A stretch of DNA of 64,000 bases, taken from positions 2,666,001 to 2,730,000 of the forward strand of contig NZ_CP060497.1 of NCBI RefSeq assembly GCF_014334135.1. The letters run 5' to 3'. Under the pieces are notes generated by a model. The model did no database searches. It worked only from the letters and a program-made list of their open reading frames with translations, and was not told the DNA's origin. Positions 51,841 through 61,489 of the stretch are shown here, in pieces; positions within the stretch are counted from its first letter, which is position 1, and every line of letters starts with the position of its first letter. This DNA is from Olivibacter sp. SDN3 (GTDB lineage: Bacteria > Bacteroidota > Bacteroidia > Sphingobacteriales > Sphingobacteriaceae). A program made the translations under genes and the position numbers.

Positions 51841-52827
51841 TTAAGAAATGATTGTTTTCCAGGTCTGCAAAGCGGTATCTTCCCATTTAAAGTCTTTAGC
51901 CCGCTCTTTCCCATCAACAACAAGTTGTTGATATAGTGAATTATTGTTTACCACTAGCTCTATCCCTTCGCTGATGCTATTTATCCGTAGCGGATCAACA
52001 CATATGGCAGCATTGCCTGCAATTTCTGGCAGTGAGCTGGCGTTTGATGTGATAACGGGTGTGCCCGAAGCCATGGATTCTATAATAGGTAGGCCAAACC
52101 CTTCCATTAAAGATACATATAGGGTGGCAAAAGCCCCTTTATAAAGTTTAGGTAAATCGGTATCGGAAACGAAACCCAAAAACTTTATGCGTTCACCTAT
52201 TCCTAGCCTTTGGATATGGGTGTTTAAACTGTCCTCTGGAGAACCCGTGAGTGCAAAAATAAAATCATTGGGAATGTTGGCCTTTGCAAATGCTTCAAGC
52301 ATAGCAGGTATATTTTTATTTTTTCGACGGTTACCTATATATAAAAAATAGGGCCTGGGAAGCTTATAACGTTCTTCATTCTTCGAAAATTGTTCATCTA
52401 CCCCGTTATAGATTACTGTTATGAGTTGCTCTTTGATTCCCAACAGTTTTATCAATTGTTGTTTGCTATAATGAGAAACGGTAATGATTTGTTTGGCGTT
52501 TTTAGCTATGTTACCGATCACATGTTTATAATACAATTTATGCAAGGTGGAGTAGTAAAAAAGATGCATCAAATCGTGCACGGTAAAGACAAAAGGTATT
52601 TTTGAAAAAAGTGGGGGCATAAATGATGGGCTATAAAAAACATCTGCCCGGGTGTTGTATATTTCTTTTGCTAGGATGAGTGGTGTAAAAACACTTCCCA
52701 ATGCAAGATTACTTTTTATAGATGTGGTATCTACTCCAGAGGGTTTCCGTGCCACTACTTCCCGATAAAGCCTACCAATGCCGGTATCTCCATCCCATCT
52801 ACTATCGATCAAAATCCGTTTAGTCAT
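51841..52827 (-). CDS. Glycosyltransferase family 4
   Basis: A 328-residue GT-B enzyme: an N-terminal D-S-R-W-D-G-D-T-G-I-G-R acceptor segment, F-V-F-T-V-H-D-L-M-H, V-S-H-Y-S-K-Q-Q-L, F-L-Y-I-G-N-R-R-K-N-K-N (donor loop), E-G-F-G-L-P-I-I-E-S-M-A-S-G-T-P-V. Resembles mannosyl- or other hexosyl-transferases of O-antigen clusters. Its ATG abuts the Wzy stop. Confidence 0.93.
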   Translation of the reverse strand: MTKRILIDSRWDGDTGIGRLYREVVARKPSGVDTTSIKSNLALGSVFTPLILAKEIYNTRADVFYSPSFMPPLFSKIPFVFTVHDLMHLFYYSTLHKLYYKHVIGNIAKNAKQIITVSHYSKQQLIKLLGIKEQLITVIYNGVDEQFSKNEERYKLPRPYFLYIGNRRKNKNIPAMLEAFAKANIPNDFIFALTGSPEDSLNTHIQRLGIGERIKFLGFVSDTDLPKLYKGAFATLYVSLMEGFGLPIIESMASGTPVITSNASSLPEIAGNAAICVDPLRINSISEGIELVVNNNSLYQQLVVDGKERAKDFKWEDTALQTWKTIIS

Positions 52828-54075
52828 TCAGAATTGTATCTTTATGTTTTTAAAATCGATGCTTTTCGTTCTCCCCAGTAAAAAAACAAGAGTCAGGTAT
52901 ACAACAATATCATTGTCATACCCCGAATAGAGAATCATCATAATGGCTAGTAAAGGCAAAAATGCGATACACCAAAATAAACGCGTCTGTCCTGCCTTCA
53001 GGCAAAATTTAATAAAATACCAAAAAAATAAACCATACGACAACAAACCGATAACACCAAGTTCTAGGTAACAAGACATGAAAGTATTATGTAAATGTGG
53101 CTCCCCATGATAGTAAGCTGCGTACTGCTTTAAAAAAGGAGCTCCATTGAAAAATCCGTTTCCCAAGGGTGAAATGGTATCAAAATGTTGAAAAAATGCC
53201 TTCCAATAAGTTATTCTAACGCCCATACCGTCGTTTGAAGCGGTTATATTGTCTATTCGCAGGAATTTCTGCGCCACAATCGGCAATATGGATGCACTGA
53301 CCAGCACCAAGCCTACGCGTACATATTTCGTTGATAGCGCCCACCCCAAAAGAAAGATACCCATAATCAAAGCAGCAATGGGCGTTCTTGATAAAGAGAG
53401 ATGGGCAAGCAGAAATACCGCAGCAATGCGCCAGATTGTCAATTTATGATAGCGTACTAGTGGTACAAGGACATATATAAAGCCTAGCAATGCCAAACGT
53501 GCTCCGAACATATTCTTATCGTCTAAACCCCAGAAAAAATGTTGGGGATTATATAAGGTGCTGGCTTTTCCGGAAGAAGCAGAGCCATAAATGAGACCGA
53601 AATTAAAAGCCTCGTGATAGATGAATAGCTGGGCAAAGCAAAGCAGGAATATAAGATGTAAGGTGATATCCAATGCTTTTAATAGCCTAATATTATCTCG
53701 GAGACTTAACCAATAAGTAGCAGTACCGAGAAATATAGCATTAACCCATAACTTTAAAAAGTTATTGATTACGTATGGTTGGCCGTTATATGTGGTAAAG
53801 AAGCTGACAGAAGCGTAACAGGTAAAAATTCCCAAAAAAACAAGCCATGGGTTTTTCAGGTAATTTCCCATAGCAATAAACCCCTGTTTGCTATAGGTGT
53901 CCATTAGAAAAACGAAAGAGCTGGCCAAATACACAAATGGATATATTTTTAGCGGAACGAACATGGCAAGTAAGCTCAGACAGAAGAAAAGCTCCGTTAG
54001 GTCGATACCTATTAGCGGTATTTTGTTCCCAACTATAGATGTTTTATGCGTTGATATGTTTGTTAGTTGTTCCAT
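52828..54075 (-). CDS. Polysaccharide polymerase (Wzy / O-antigen ligase family)
   Basis: A 415-residue protein with about 10-12 membrane helices and the large periplasmic loop seen in Wzy/WaaL proteins, with a conserved-looking G-N-G-F-F-N-G-A and H-L-H-N-T-F-M-S-C-Y-L-E-L-G-V-I-G-L segment (about 318-350) typical of the O-antigen ligase family. It would polymerise flipped repeat units at the outer face of the inner membrane. It overlaps the preceding glycosyltransferase gene by 32 bp. Confidence 0.88.
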   Translation of the reverse strand: MEQLTNISTHKTSIVGNKIPLIGIDLTELFFCLSLLAMFVPLKIYPFVYLASSFVFLMDTYSKQGFIAMGNYLKNPWLVFLGIFTCYASVSFFTTYNGQPYVINNFLKLWVNAIFLGTATYWLSLRDNIRLLKALDITLHLIFLLCFAQLFIYHEAFNFGLIYGSASSGKASTLYNPQHFFWGLDDKNMFGARLALLGFIYVLVPLVRYHKLTIWRIAAVFLLAHLSLSRTPIAALIMGIFLLGWALSTKYVRVGLVLVSASILPIVAQKFLRIDNITASNDGMGVRITYWKAFFQHFDTISPLGNGFFNGAPFLKQYAAYYHGEPHLHNTFMSCYLELGVIGLLSYGLFFWYFIKFCLKAGQTRLFWCIAFLPLLAIMMILYSGYDNDIVVYLTLVFLLGRTKSIDFKNIKIQF

Positions 54076-55246
54076 TTAAAACCATTGCGTATTCATTGAT
54101 CATTCTTTCTTTATCTAAAATTGCCTCAACAGATGATCGGGCATTTTTCATTAAACGATTATAGAGGGCCATATCTTCGTTTAAGCGTAATATTGCCTTT
54201 CCAAGTGAATTGGGATCAGCCGATTCGCATAGTAACCCATTCACTTCATGTTTTACCGTTTCTCGTAGTCCTCCGATATTATTTGCTATTACCGGCAAAT
54301 GGTTTGCCAAAGCTTCGATAGCGACCATCCCAAGTGGCTCCTGCCATAATGAGGGCACCACCAGTACGTCTACTTCTTTGTAAAACAGGGTCGAATCGGT
54401 GGAGCCTATAAAAGCTATATTTGGTGCTTTTGTGATAGCATGAAGGTGTTCTTCATAATCCTTTTTCCCGGCACCTGCAATGGTCAATGTGGCATTTATT
54501 TGTAACTGCTCAAATTGTTGAATGAGCCATTCTATTCCTTTTTTTTCGGCCAGTGTGCCTATATATCCTACCTTTAATGCCTCATAAACCTTTCTGTCGG
54601 ATGGTAAAGGGGGGGGAGGAATTTGCCGACTATTATAAATAACGTGTTTTTGTGCGTAAGGGAAATAGTGAAAATGATTGAACCGCTTCAGGATGAAGTT
54701 GCTTATGCCTACCACAGCATCTACCTTAGCCGATAACTTTCTGTGTTTGCTACGGAGTAGTTTACATTGTAAACATTGGTGCTGGCAGGAAGCATTTCCT
54801 TTAAACATATCGCTATTGGGGCATAAAAGATACAGATCGTGTAATACCTGCACAAGAGGGAGGTTTGATTTCTTGATTTCATCCCACACGGCAATACTCC
54901 AGCCAACCAAATTATGACAGGAGATAATGGTTGGGTTTTCTTTGGCTATAACTTTTCTGACATAGGTGCGCATTTGACGATTATAACGATCTTTTAGGTG
55001 CCAGCGTAGCCTTGCCCATTTTCCGGGTTTACTTTTATGAAAAGGCCAATACCTGTTTTTTAAAGGTGCACGATAGACTTTTACCCCGTCTACATATTCT
55101 TCTTTTAGTCTTCCCGCGGGCTGAAGACTCAATACAGCAACTTCATGTCCGTTTGCTTGCATAGCTTCTACCAATACCTTGAGCGATAGCTCGGCGCCAC
55201 CTAAGATGTCTGGACTGTAAAGGGCATTGATATATAATATTTTCAT
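54044..55246 (-). CDS. Glycosyltransferase family 4 with Cys-rich insert
   Basis: A 400-residue GT-B enzyme closely related to the protein at 719-1924: L-G-G-A-E-L-S near 15, H-D-L-Y-L-L-C-P then N-S-D-M-F and three further Cys (C, C and C-x-x-C) near 140-162, V-G-Y-I-G-T-L-A-E-K-K-G, E-P-L-G-M-V-A-I-E-A-L-A-N-H-L-P. The two copies in separate polysaccharide clusters suggest a shared linkage in both glycans. Confidence 0.93.
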   Translation of the reverse strand: MKILYINALYSPDILGGAELSLKVLVEAMQANGHEVAVLSLQPAGRLKEEYVDGVKVYRAPLKNRYWPFHKSKPGKWARLRWHLKDRYNRQMRTYVRKVIAKENPTIISCHNLVGWSIAVWDEIKKSNLPLVQVLHDLYLLCPNSDMFKGNASCQHQCLQCKLLRSKHRKLSAKVDAVVGISNFILKRFNHFHYFPYAQKHVIYNSRQIPPPPLPSDRKVYEALKVGYIGTLAEKKGIEWLIQQFEQLQINATLTIAGAGKKDYEEHLHAITKAPNIAFIGSTDSTLFYKEVDVLVVPSLWQEPLGMVAIEALANHLPVIANNIGGLRETVKHEVNGLLCESADPNSLGKAILRLNEDMALYNRLMKNARSSVEAILDKERMINEYAMVLNGTTNKHINA

Positions 55247-55252
55247 GTTCGC

Positions 55253-56320
55253 TTATGCCTCAATTAATAAGTTACTATACACTTTTATCAGTTGTTTGCC
55301 AACGCTTTCCTTTTGATGAATTGTTTTCACATGTTCAAACAACTTGTGCCCGTATTCTTGTAAAGTAGTTGGTTGTTGCTGTTTTAAATGGATAGCATGT
55401 TCAACCGTATCGAATAATAGCTGCTGATGTTGTTGGGGGGTTTCGTAGGAATAGGTCAATACATATTTCTTTTGATCCCCCAGATCGCTGATAGTACCGA
55501 TATTAGGACATATAACTGTTTTGCCATAGGAAAAAGCTAAAATTACGGTGCCCGAATTTAGACTACTTTTCAAATCATAAGGTAAAATTAACAAATCGGC
55601 ATGCTGAAAAAAAACAGGAAGCTCTTCATCTGGAACAAAGCGCAACTGCAGATCAATATTGGCTGATTGCGCGGCCATACTTTCAAGCTTTGTCTTGTAT
55701 TGAACTGTTGAAGGGTTTCCTGCAATGACTATGCTAACCTTGAGCGGGAACTTTTTAGCCAACTGTATCAATAGTTCGATATTTTTATAGGGTTTTACGG
55801 TCCCTACAAAAAGTAAATTTAGGGGTAAATTAGGGTGCTTATTTTTAGCGGATAATATTGGACCGTAAACGTCGATAAAATCTGGATGTGGTATATAGAC
55901 TGCTTTTGAAGAAGCTCCTCGTACATATTGTTCGAGAAAGTGACCGGATACTTTACTATGAAGGATAATGGTATGAGAGGTACGGATTAACAGTTGCATT
56001 AAGGTGCGGCTGAAAAAGCTGAGACCTTTTTCATGTGAACTACGATTATGCATGGTCCATACCAACTTCTTCTTTCCCAATTTAATGGCTGTTAATACCA
56101 CTAATTTTCTAAAAAAGCTTCTTAAAGCGACGAAAAAAGTGCTGTCATCCACATTTTCAAACCAATTGAGATGCACTAATTTAATTGATCTGAAATGTTT
56201 AATCGACGATAAAAAGCTATCTAAAGGATAAACATTAAACCCAGCCTTTTTAAGTGCACCGACCATAATATTGACGTACTTGTTCTCTTCGTTTTCAGGA
56301 GGATTAAAGATGATATTCAT
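55253..56320 (-). CDS. Glycosyltransferase (GT-B)
   Basis: A 355-residue GT-B protein: I-K-L-V-H-L-N-W-F-E-N (N-terminal domain), K-K-L-V-W-T-M-H-N-R-S, L-L-F-V-G-T-V-K-P-Y-K-N-I-E (donor loop near 170), A-D-L-L-I-L-P-Y near 245 and L-N-S-G-T-V-I-L-A-F-S-Y-G-K. It lacks the classical E-x7-E of GT4 (has S-G-T-V-I-L-A-F-S), so it belongs to a diverged subgroup common in exopolysaccharide operons. Confidence 0.88.
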   Translation of the reverse strand: MNIIFNPPENEENKYVNIMVGALKKAGFNVYPLDSFLSSIKHFRSIKLVHLNWFENVDDSTFFVALRSFFRKLVVLTAIKLGKKKLVWTMHNRSSHEKGLSFFSRTLMQLLIRTSHTIILHSKVSGHFLEQYVRGASSKAVYIPHPDFIDVYGPILSAKNKHPNLPLNLLFVGTVKPYKNIELLIQLAKKFPLKVSIVIAGNPSTVQYKTKLESMAAQSANIDLQLRFVPDEELPVFFQHADLLILPYDLKSSLNSGTVILAFSYGKTVICPNIGTISDLGDQKKYVLTYSYETPQQHQQLLFDTVEHAIHLKQQQPTTLQEYGHKLFEHVKTIHQKESVGKQLIKVYSNLLIEA

Positions 56321-56332
56321 ACGGTGATCTAC

Positions 56333-57265
56333 TTAATTTGTATTCAAACTTTTTACGGCGGCTATCAGAATGTCTTTGACGCTAATGTCAAATTTCTTGC
56401 GGTATCTGAACCATAAAAAAGACTTGTTTAGTAGCTGCCTCCGCATGGAAAGCATCATGGTATAACGTTTTCTCTTGGCCATAAAACCGTGTTGTTTGTT
56501 TACCAGATATTGATATACAATATCATCATCGCTGTTGGTAGGTTGCTCCTGTAAAAAATGACCTAACCATTTGGCATAACCTAAATTGGCTTCCATTTTT
56601 TGCAAATCATTGCCGGTAGATGTGATGGATAAGTTATTGCTTCGATAGTTAAAAACGGGCTTGCTACTATGTGCGATGCCTTGTCGGTGTGCAGCAATAA
56701 ATGCGGTAATATCATCAGACCCCCAGGCTAATGGCAAATTGTAGAATCCTCCCTGTTGCTGGAGCGCCTCTGTACGGTACATGAAATCAGAAATATAGTT
56801 CGATCGATACTGTGCTAGTCGATGCCATATACTATCATAGACACTTTCGAACAAAGGACATGAAGGGGTTAGCATGATGGTCTCTCCTTCATCATTGATT
56901 ATTTTACTTCGGCAGTGGTAAACATTTAAATCAGGGAACAGGTTAATAAGTTGAGCGAATTCGTTTAAATAATCCGGTTCCAAAAGGTCATCGTCTCCCA
57001 TGATCACAATGTATGTTCCCCGGGCTAATGACAGGCATTTGTTCCAGTTATCTACTAAATGCAATGCACCAACGTTTTTTTTATTGCTATAATAAGAAAT
57101 TCTTTGATCGTTAAATTGTTTCACTATCGCTTCAACTGGTTCGGGGGAGCAATCATTAAGAATAATCAGCTCAAAGTCTTCAATGGATTGCTTCAATATA
57201 CTATCAATACATGCCTTTAGATAGCGTGTTTTGTAGGCGGGTATACATATAGAAAATTTAGTCAT
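56333..57265 (-). CDS. Glycosyltransferase family 2
   Basis: A 310-residue GT-A enzyme: F-S-I-C-I-P-A-Y-K-T-R-Y near the N-terminus, F-E-L-I-I-L-N-D-C-S-P-E-P, Y-I-V-I-M-G-D-D-D-L-L-E-P-D-Y (metal-binding DxD region, about 85-100), then the acceptor half with W-G-S-D-D-I-T-A-F. It adds one sugar to the growing repeat unit. 19 nt after the flippase gene. Confidence 0.92.
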   Translation of the reverse strand: MTKFSICIPAYKTRYLKACIDSILKQSIEDFELIILNDCSPEPVEAIVKQFNDQRISYYSNKKNVGALHLVDNWNKCLSLARGTYIVIMGDDDLLEPDYLNEFAQLINLFPDLNVYHCRSKIINDEGETIMLTPSCPLFESVYDSIWHRLAQYRSNYISDFMYRTEALQQQGGFYNLPLAWGSDDITAFIAAHRQGIAHSSKPVFNYRSNNLSITSTGNDLQKMEANLGYAKWLGHFLQEQPTNSDDDIVYQYLVNKQHGFMAKRKRYTMMLSMRRQLLNKSFLWFRYRKKFDISVKDILIAAVKSLNTN

Positions 57266-57284
57266 TATTAATAATTACCTGAGT

Positions 57285-58805
57285 TTATTTGGCGAAAACC
57301 TTATTTTTCAATGCTAAGAGTTCTGCCGGTTTAATGATAAAAATAAGGTGTATCAAAAAGAAGAACAAGCAAAAAACAATAGAGTTTATGATAATTTGTA
57401 TATAACCATGCATAGCAGTCATCCAATGATCAAGAAAATAGACAGGAATACAAGCAACTATGCCGGCTAGAAATGAAGGAAGGAATGACCGCAAAAAGAG
57501 TCGACGACCGCTCAACTTTAAGATAATAGGGATATAATATATGTAGTAAAAAGCAATCTGTAAGATAATGTATGCCAGATAGCCTATCACAGCTGCACCT
57601 ACATTGAGTTTTTTTGCCAGTAAGATAGTGATGGGTATAGACAGGACACAAGATATGGCCGAAGAATAGATAAGTGGCTTAATTTTTCCCGTAGATAACA
57701 CGAGGCTGGATACCGGTGTGTTATGCATGGAGATTAATACGGTAATTAACCATAGGCTAAGCCATACTGTCAACGCTCCATAACTTTCTCCCATATATAG
57801 CGAAAGTAGTGTGTTAGCATTTACTATCAGCACAAAAACCATAAATGATAAAAGGATGGTGATGTATTTTGTGCCATCGTATACCATCATTTCCATTTTT
57901 TTAATATTATTTTCTGCATAGACTTTTGATGCGGAAGGAAGCAAAACTTGCATAAACACGCCACCAAAAGCAACAATAAGCATGGCTATAGTTTGAATGA
58001 CCCGATAATCTGTTAAAACGTCTATTCCCGAAGCAAACTTACCAAGAAGTAGTGGGCGCAAATTGTTTGCCGTAAGCTGAAAGAGCCCCATGATGAAAAT
58101 CCCAATACTATACCCCAGAATTTCTTTGAAAGCTTTTCCGTCCCATTTTGGCTTTATTAACTTGCTGAGATTCATGTTGAATACCCGAAGTTTATAAATA
58201 TAAAAAGGAATGGGGCTAAGTGTAGACAGTGTATAGCATATGAAGTAGCCTTCAAGTGTCCATTGGAATTTTATGGCAATAAAGGCGGATAAAAAATTTA
58301 ATATACTGCTAATGATGCTAATCTGATTGATATAAGCAATTTCTTCCTTTGCACTGAGCAATTGAACAAAGACATTTGAGACCCAGTTTAACACCGTACT
58401 GAAAGCCAAGATGTACATCATGGAGCGATAAATAGGAAGCTGACTGGCTGTTAAATTGAAGAGCTGAGTGCCGTAATTAGCCATGACTGCAAATATCATT
58501 GCATTTATTAGTCCGATGGTTCCGTAAAAAACAATGCTTGATCGGGAAACTTTTGCAATTTTTTCCCATTCATTTAACGATACCCACATGGAAAAAAAAC
58601 GCACAGAACCGACATTCATCCCTAAATCCATCAAACGCAAGTAGGCGTTTAATGAAAACGCAAGCGCAATCAATCCGTAATCGGCCTTGCCATAAAAGCC
58701 CACCAGCATTGGAATAGTGACAAATTTGGCTAAAGCATCAAGAATTTTTGCCAAAATCCCCCAAAAGGAACTGGAAAAAATAGTTTTGGCTGAAGAGCTA
58801 GCCAT
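57285..58805 (-). CDS. Lipid-linked oligosaccharide flippase (Wzx family)
   Basis: A 506-residue protein with about 14 membrane helices in the polysaccharide synthase/MOP arrangement: S-S-F-W-G-I-L-A-K at the start, Y-G-K-A-D-Y-G-L near 40, D-L-G-M-N-V-G near 60. It flips undecaprenyl-linked repeats across the inner membrane for Wzy. Its ATG overlaps the end of the FrhB-like gene by 8 bp. Confidence 0.94.
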   Translation of the reverse strand: MASSSAKTIFSSSFWGILAKILDALAKFVTIPMLVGFYGKADYGLIALAFSLNAYLRLMDLGMNVGSVRFFSMWVSLNEWEKIAKVSRSSIVFYGTIGLINAMIFAVMANYGTQLFNLTASQLPIYRSMMYILAFSTVLNWVSNVFVQLLSAKEEIAYINQISIISSILNFLSAFIAIKFQWTLEGYFICYTLSTLSPIPFYIYKLRVFNMNLSKLIKPKWDGKAFKEILGYSIGIFIMGLFQLTANNLRPLLLGKFASGIDVLTDYRVIQTIAMLIVAFGGVFMQVLLPSASKVYAENNIKKMEMMVYDGTKYITILLSFMVFVLIVNANTLLSLYMGESYGALTVWLSLWLITVLISMHNTPVSSLVLSTGKIKPLIYSSAISCVLSIPITILLAKKLNVGAAVIGYLAYIILQIAFYYIYYIPIILKLSGRRLFLRSFLPSFLAGIVACIPVYFLDHWMTAMHGYIQIIINSIVFCLFFFLIHLIFIIKPAELLALKNKVFAK

Positions 58806-60021
58806 TTTGTTTTAAGTGTTTAACGGTTCTGCGAACGGTGCCTAAAAAATCTCTTAAAAGCGTAGTTGCCTTTACATACCTCATATTGTAATGCAAATGC
58901 ATATGCTTGAAATTCAGCCATTTTCCGGTGGTAACATAAACGGCTAAACGCCTAATCCCTGCGCGTGTCCGTCGCGTATATTGATAAGGTTGCATATATC
59001 GGATGATATCACTTTTTAGTGGTGTAAAAGATATCTCCTGCGCATGGGCAGCACTTAATAACGTTTCTTCGCCTGCATCCGTTCTGGTTATGATGAGACT
59101 TTGGCCTTCTTTTTCGGTAAAATCAGGGTATCCATCCTTTGTTTCCCAGGCATCTCCGATAGCAATGTCTGCCTGCAAGCCAATACCCTCTGGGCATATT
59201 TTGCACCGAAAATGTAAATGCTGGTTCAGTGTTTTTCCCCAAGAGTCATTATAACTCTGCTTGAAAGATGTTCCCTCACCATCACGAAAGGAGAAATATC
59301 CCGGCCAACCATTTCCCCGATAGCTTAAATTTTTTATGGGCAGTTTTGGTTTGTAGCTATCAATGATAGCTTGTGTTCCTTTAAAAGAGGGTAAGCCTGC
59401 ACACATGATAGCTATAGTGAGTTTGAATCTATCGGCATAAATGGGGTATTTTGATAAAAAATTCTTTAACGCAGAAACGTCGCAAGGTTTACCTATAAAA
59501 CAGTAGGTATCATTGCTGTTTTTTAATATAGCTAGTATTTTATCAAAAATCAGCGCAGGCGCGTAGCGTGAGGAAGCACAATTTAAAACGTCTGCACGAG
59601 TATAGGATATGCGTAGGCTATTTCGCTCGTAGTCCTCTGGGTCGCCGCCAACCTGTAGTACCGCATCTACCGTTTTGGAGCTTAGTAGATAGATCGCAAG
59701 ACCACTAACGACACCCCCGGAAGATCCGCGCGTTCTGACTTCATTGTCTGTAGCGTAGCCGGAACATACTGTTTCTATATTTCCCCAGATACTTTGCTTT
59801 TTACTGAAAGCGATATCATTAGTGATGTTTATACCTGGACAAATTGCCGTGATAATCTTTTCCGCTTCTGGAACCACTTTTTTTACTACTGGGTGGAAAA
59901 AGCCATCGGGCTTTAATTGCATATGAACATGCTCTTTGCCACAAATGCTTTCACACAAGCCACAACCTAAACATAAATTAGCCCGATCAATATCACTGAT
60001 CTTTGATTTAACTGATAACAT
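58798..60021 (-). CDS. Coenzyme F420 hydrogenase/dehydrogenase beta-subunit-like iron-sulfur protein
   Basis: A 407-residue FrhB-like protein. N-terminal [4Fe-4S] motif C-L-G-C-G-L-C-E-S-I-C (about 17-27), then R-G-S-S-G-G-V-V-S-G-L flavin-binding region (about 98-108), Cys-containing I-G-K-P-C-D-V, S-Y-R-G-N-G-W-P-G, and C-K-I-C-P-E-G-I-G-L-Q-A-D-I-A-I-G-D-A-W (second cluster or flavin site) near 275-295. Bacteroidota do not make F420, so it should use another flavin or reductant. It lies next to the pyruvyltransferase gene, a recurring pairing in exopolysaccharide operons, suggesting redox modification of a sugar or its pyruvate ketal. Confidence 0.9.
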   Translation of the reverse strand: MLSVKSKISDIDRANLCLGCGLCESICGKEHVHMQLKPDGFFHPVVKKVVPEAEKIITAICPGINITNDIAFSKKQSIWGNIETVCSGYATDNEVRTRGSSGGVVSGLAIYLLSSKTVDAVLQVGGDPEDYERNSLRISYTRADVLNCASSRYAPALIFDKILAILKNSNDTYCFIGKPCDVSALKNFLSKYPIYADRFKLTIAIMCAGLPSFKGTQAIIDSYKPKLPIKNLSYRGNGWPGYFSFRDGEGTSFKQSYNDSWGKTLNQHLHFRCKICPEGIGLQADIAIGDAWETKDGYPDFTEKEGQSLIITRTDAGEETLLSAAHAQEISFTPLKSDIIRYMQPYQYTRRTRAGIRRLAVYVTTGKWLNFKHMHLHYNMRYVKATTLLRDFLGTVRRTVKHLKQNG

Positions 60022-60026
60022 GGTGT

Positions 60027-61244
60027 TTATGAGTCAAGCGCTTGTTTCAATAATTCTTTTAATTCTAGCAAACGAGGCTCTACGATTGTTTTGATGCTTA
60101 GTTGAATTTGTTTTTTTAGCTCTTCTTTGGTTTCGAAGGCATTTTTTAATCCGGCTAATATCTCGTCGTTTTTGGTGTTTACACAATCGCCAAGCCAGTG
60201 ATAATTGAGTGTATCCACGAAAAGCCCGTTGAACTTTCGGCTGTAGGCGAGGGGATAAACGGGGACACCGGAAGAGAAGGCAGCTATACAGGCATGCATA
60301 CGTGCACCAGTGAAAAAATCCAGTCCACTGATGTAGTTTTTAGCAGCTATTGGGGTTTCAAACCTTGGAGCTACCAATACACCGGAAAACTCTCGCTGTA
60401 ATTGTTCTGATACGATATAATCGTCTTCAACTGGTTGATGTTCAGGAACAACATGCGGTACTAGGTGTACCTGAACGCCCGCTTTTTCCACAAAAAAGGT
60501 TAAAATTTCCCGAATCAAATCCTGATATACTGCTTGCATACCAAATTGATTATTTTTCGTATACCCTCCATTCCAAAGTAAGCCAGATATATTGACCCCT
60601 ACGTTTACCTTTTGATTGCTAAAAGACTGTTTCTCATAAGGTAAATAAAAAGCCACATCGATGTTTTCGCGAATCTTATCTTTCGAAAGCTTTCCTTTGG
60701 TATATTGAAAACTTTGTTTATCTCTGCTGATAATGAGATCTGTAGCTTGCATCGCTTTGAATGCAGATTTTTCGTTCCTTACATGCTTGAAGGGACCGAT
60801 AGTCTGCGGTAATAATACTTGCTTTTTTACCCTTTTGGCAAAATATTTTTTCGAGTTACGGATCTTTTCAAAACGAACATTACCATAAATATCTGTAAAA
60901 CTATCTCCCTCGGCAATATCGAAGATATATTCCAGGGATTGTATGGCTTTAAGCTGGTGTTTCTCAGGGTCTACTAACAACTTCAATATCCATTTAAGGT
61001 CATAAAAGTCAAGGCCTTTGATATTTTTGAAAGTAATCACTTTATTGCCAATCTTGATTTGATCTTTTGTTGACTTATCACTGCCAAAAAATGTGATCTC
61101 CCCGTTTATGTTATGCGTAGTTAATACATCATGTAAAATCGATAAGGCAGAATAGGCTAGGGCGGCTACCCCTAAGTTTTTGTTATATGGATTGGCCCAT
61201 ACAATGCCTATTTGTTTTTTCTTTTCATTGGTTGTTCCGTTCAT
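60027..61244 (-). CDS. Polysaccharide pyruvyl transferase family protein
   Basis: A 405-residue protein with pyruvyltransferase/CsaB motifs: I-G-I-V-W-A-N-P-Y-N-K-N-L-G near the N-terminus, E-G-D-S-F-T-D-I-Y-G-N near 130, L-P-Q-T-I-G-P-F, I-S-R-D-K-Q-S-F, F-F-T-G-A-R-M-H-A-C-I-A-A-F-S-S-G-V-P (nucleotide- or PEP-binding site). It would add a pyruvate ketal from phosphoenolpyruvate to a sugar of the exopolysaccharide, giving it a negative charge. The ATG at 61244 is preferred over a TTG at 61316, since a promoter element lies at 61319-61326. First gene of the exopolysaccharide operon. Confidence 0.92.
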   Translation of the reverse strand: MNGTTNEKKKQIGIVWANPYNKNLGVAALAYSALSILHDVLTTHNINGEITFFGSDKSTKDQIKIGNKVITFKNIKGLDFYDLKWILKLLVDPEKHQLKAIQSLEYIFDIAEGDSFTDIYGNVRFEKIRNSKKYFAKRVKKQVLLPQTIGPFKHVRNEKSAFKAMQATDLIISRDKQSFQYTKGKLSKDKIRENIDVAFYLPYEKQSFSNQKVNVGVNISGLLWNGGYTKNNQFGMQAVYQDLIREILTFFVEKAGVQVHLVPHVVPEHQPVEDDYIVSEQLQREFSGVLVAPRFETPIAAKNYISGLDFFTGARMHACIAAFSSGVPVYPLAYSRKFNGLFVDTLNYHWLGDCVNTKNDEILAGLKNAFETKEELKKQIQLSIKTIVEPRLLELKELLKQALDS

Positions 61245-61302
61245 ATTGAAAATTAACTGTGCATTAATGGTGCCAAATTCATCGATGAATCTTGGCGCTA
61301 TG

Positions 61303-61337
61303 TTTGTGTACTTCAAAACAAAAGTAAAATATATTTG
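61303..61337 (+). promoter_or_regulatory. Candidate promoter of the second susC gene
   Basis: TTTG (61303-61306), 23-nt spacer, TATATTTG (61330-61337), an exact TAnnTTTG. The susC ATG lies about 220 nt downstream, leaving a long leader with two hairpins (61410-61450 and 61454-61489). Confidence 0.5.
61319..61326 (-). promoter_or_regulatory. Candidate -7 element of the exopolysaccharide operon
   Basis: On the reverse strand TACTTTTG matches TAnnTTTG, ending about 75 nt upstream of the ATG at 61244. A -33 TTTG is lacking. It overlaps the spacer of the plus-strand susC promoter, so the two divergent promoters would compete. Confidence 0.45.
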
Positions 61338-61409
61338 TCTATTAGTTATTTATAAACTAATCAAGGTGCAAAAACTTAAAGATATGACTCCCCAACGAAG
61401 TTTTATAAG

Positions 61410-61489
61410 CAGTATTAGCTTGCCTGCCCCAGGGAGTTCTAGCGATACTGGAAAAGGGTTTTTGGTTATTCCCCCATGATATAACCCTT
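61410..61489 (+). other. Two hairpins in the susC leader
   Basis: Hairpin 1: CAGTAT/ATACTG (61410-61415 with 61445-61450) enclosing CCTG-CCC-CAGG (61423-61433). Hairpin 2: AAGGGTT/AACCCTT (61454-61460 with 61483-61489). Neither has a clear T-run. They lie between the promoter element and the susC ATG. Confidence 0.4.
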
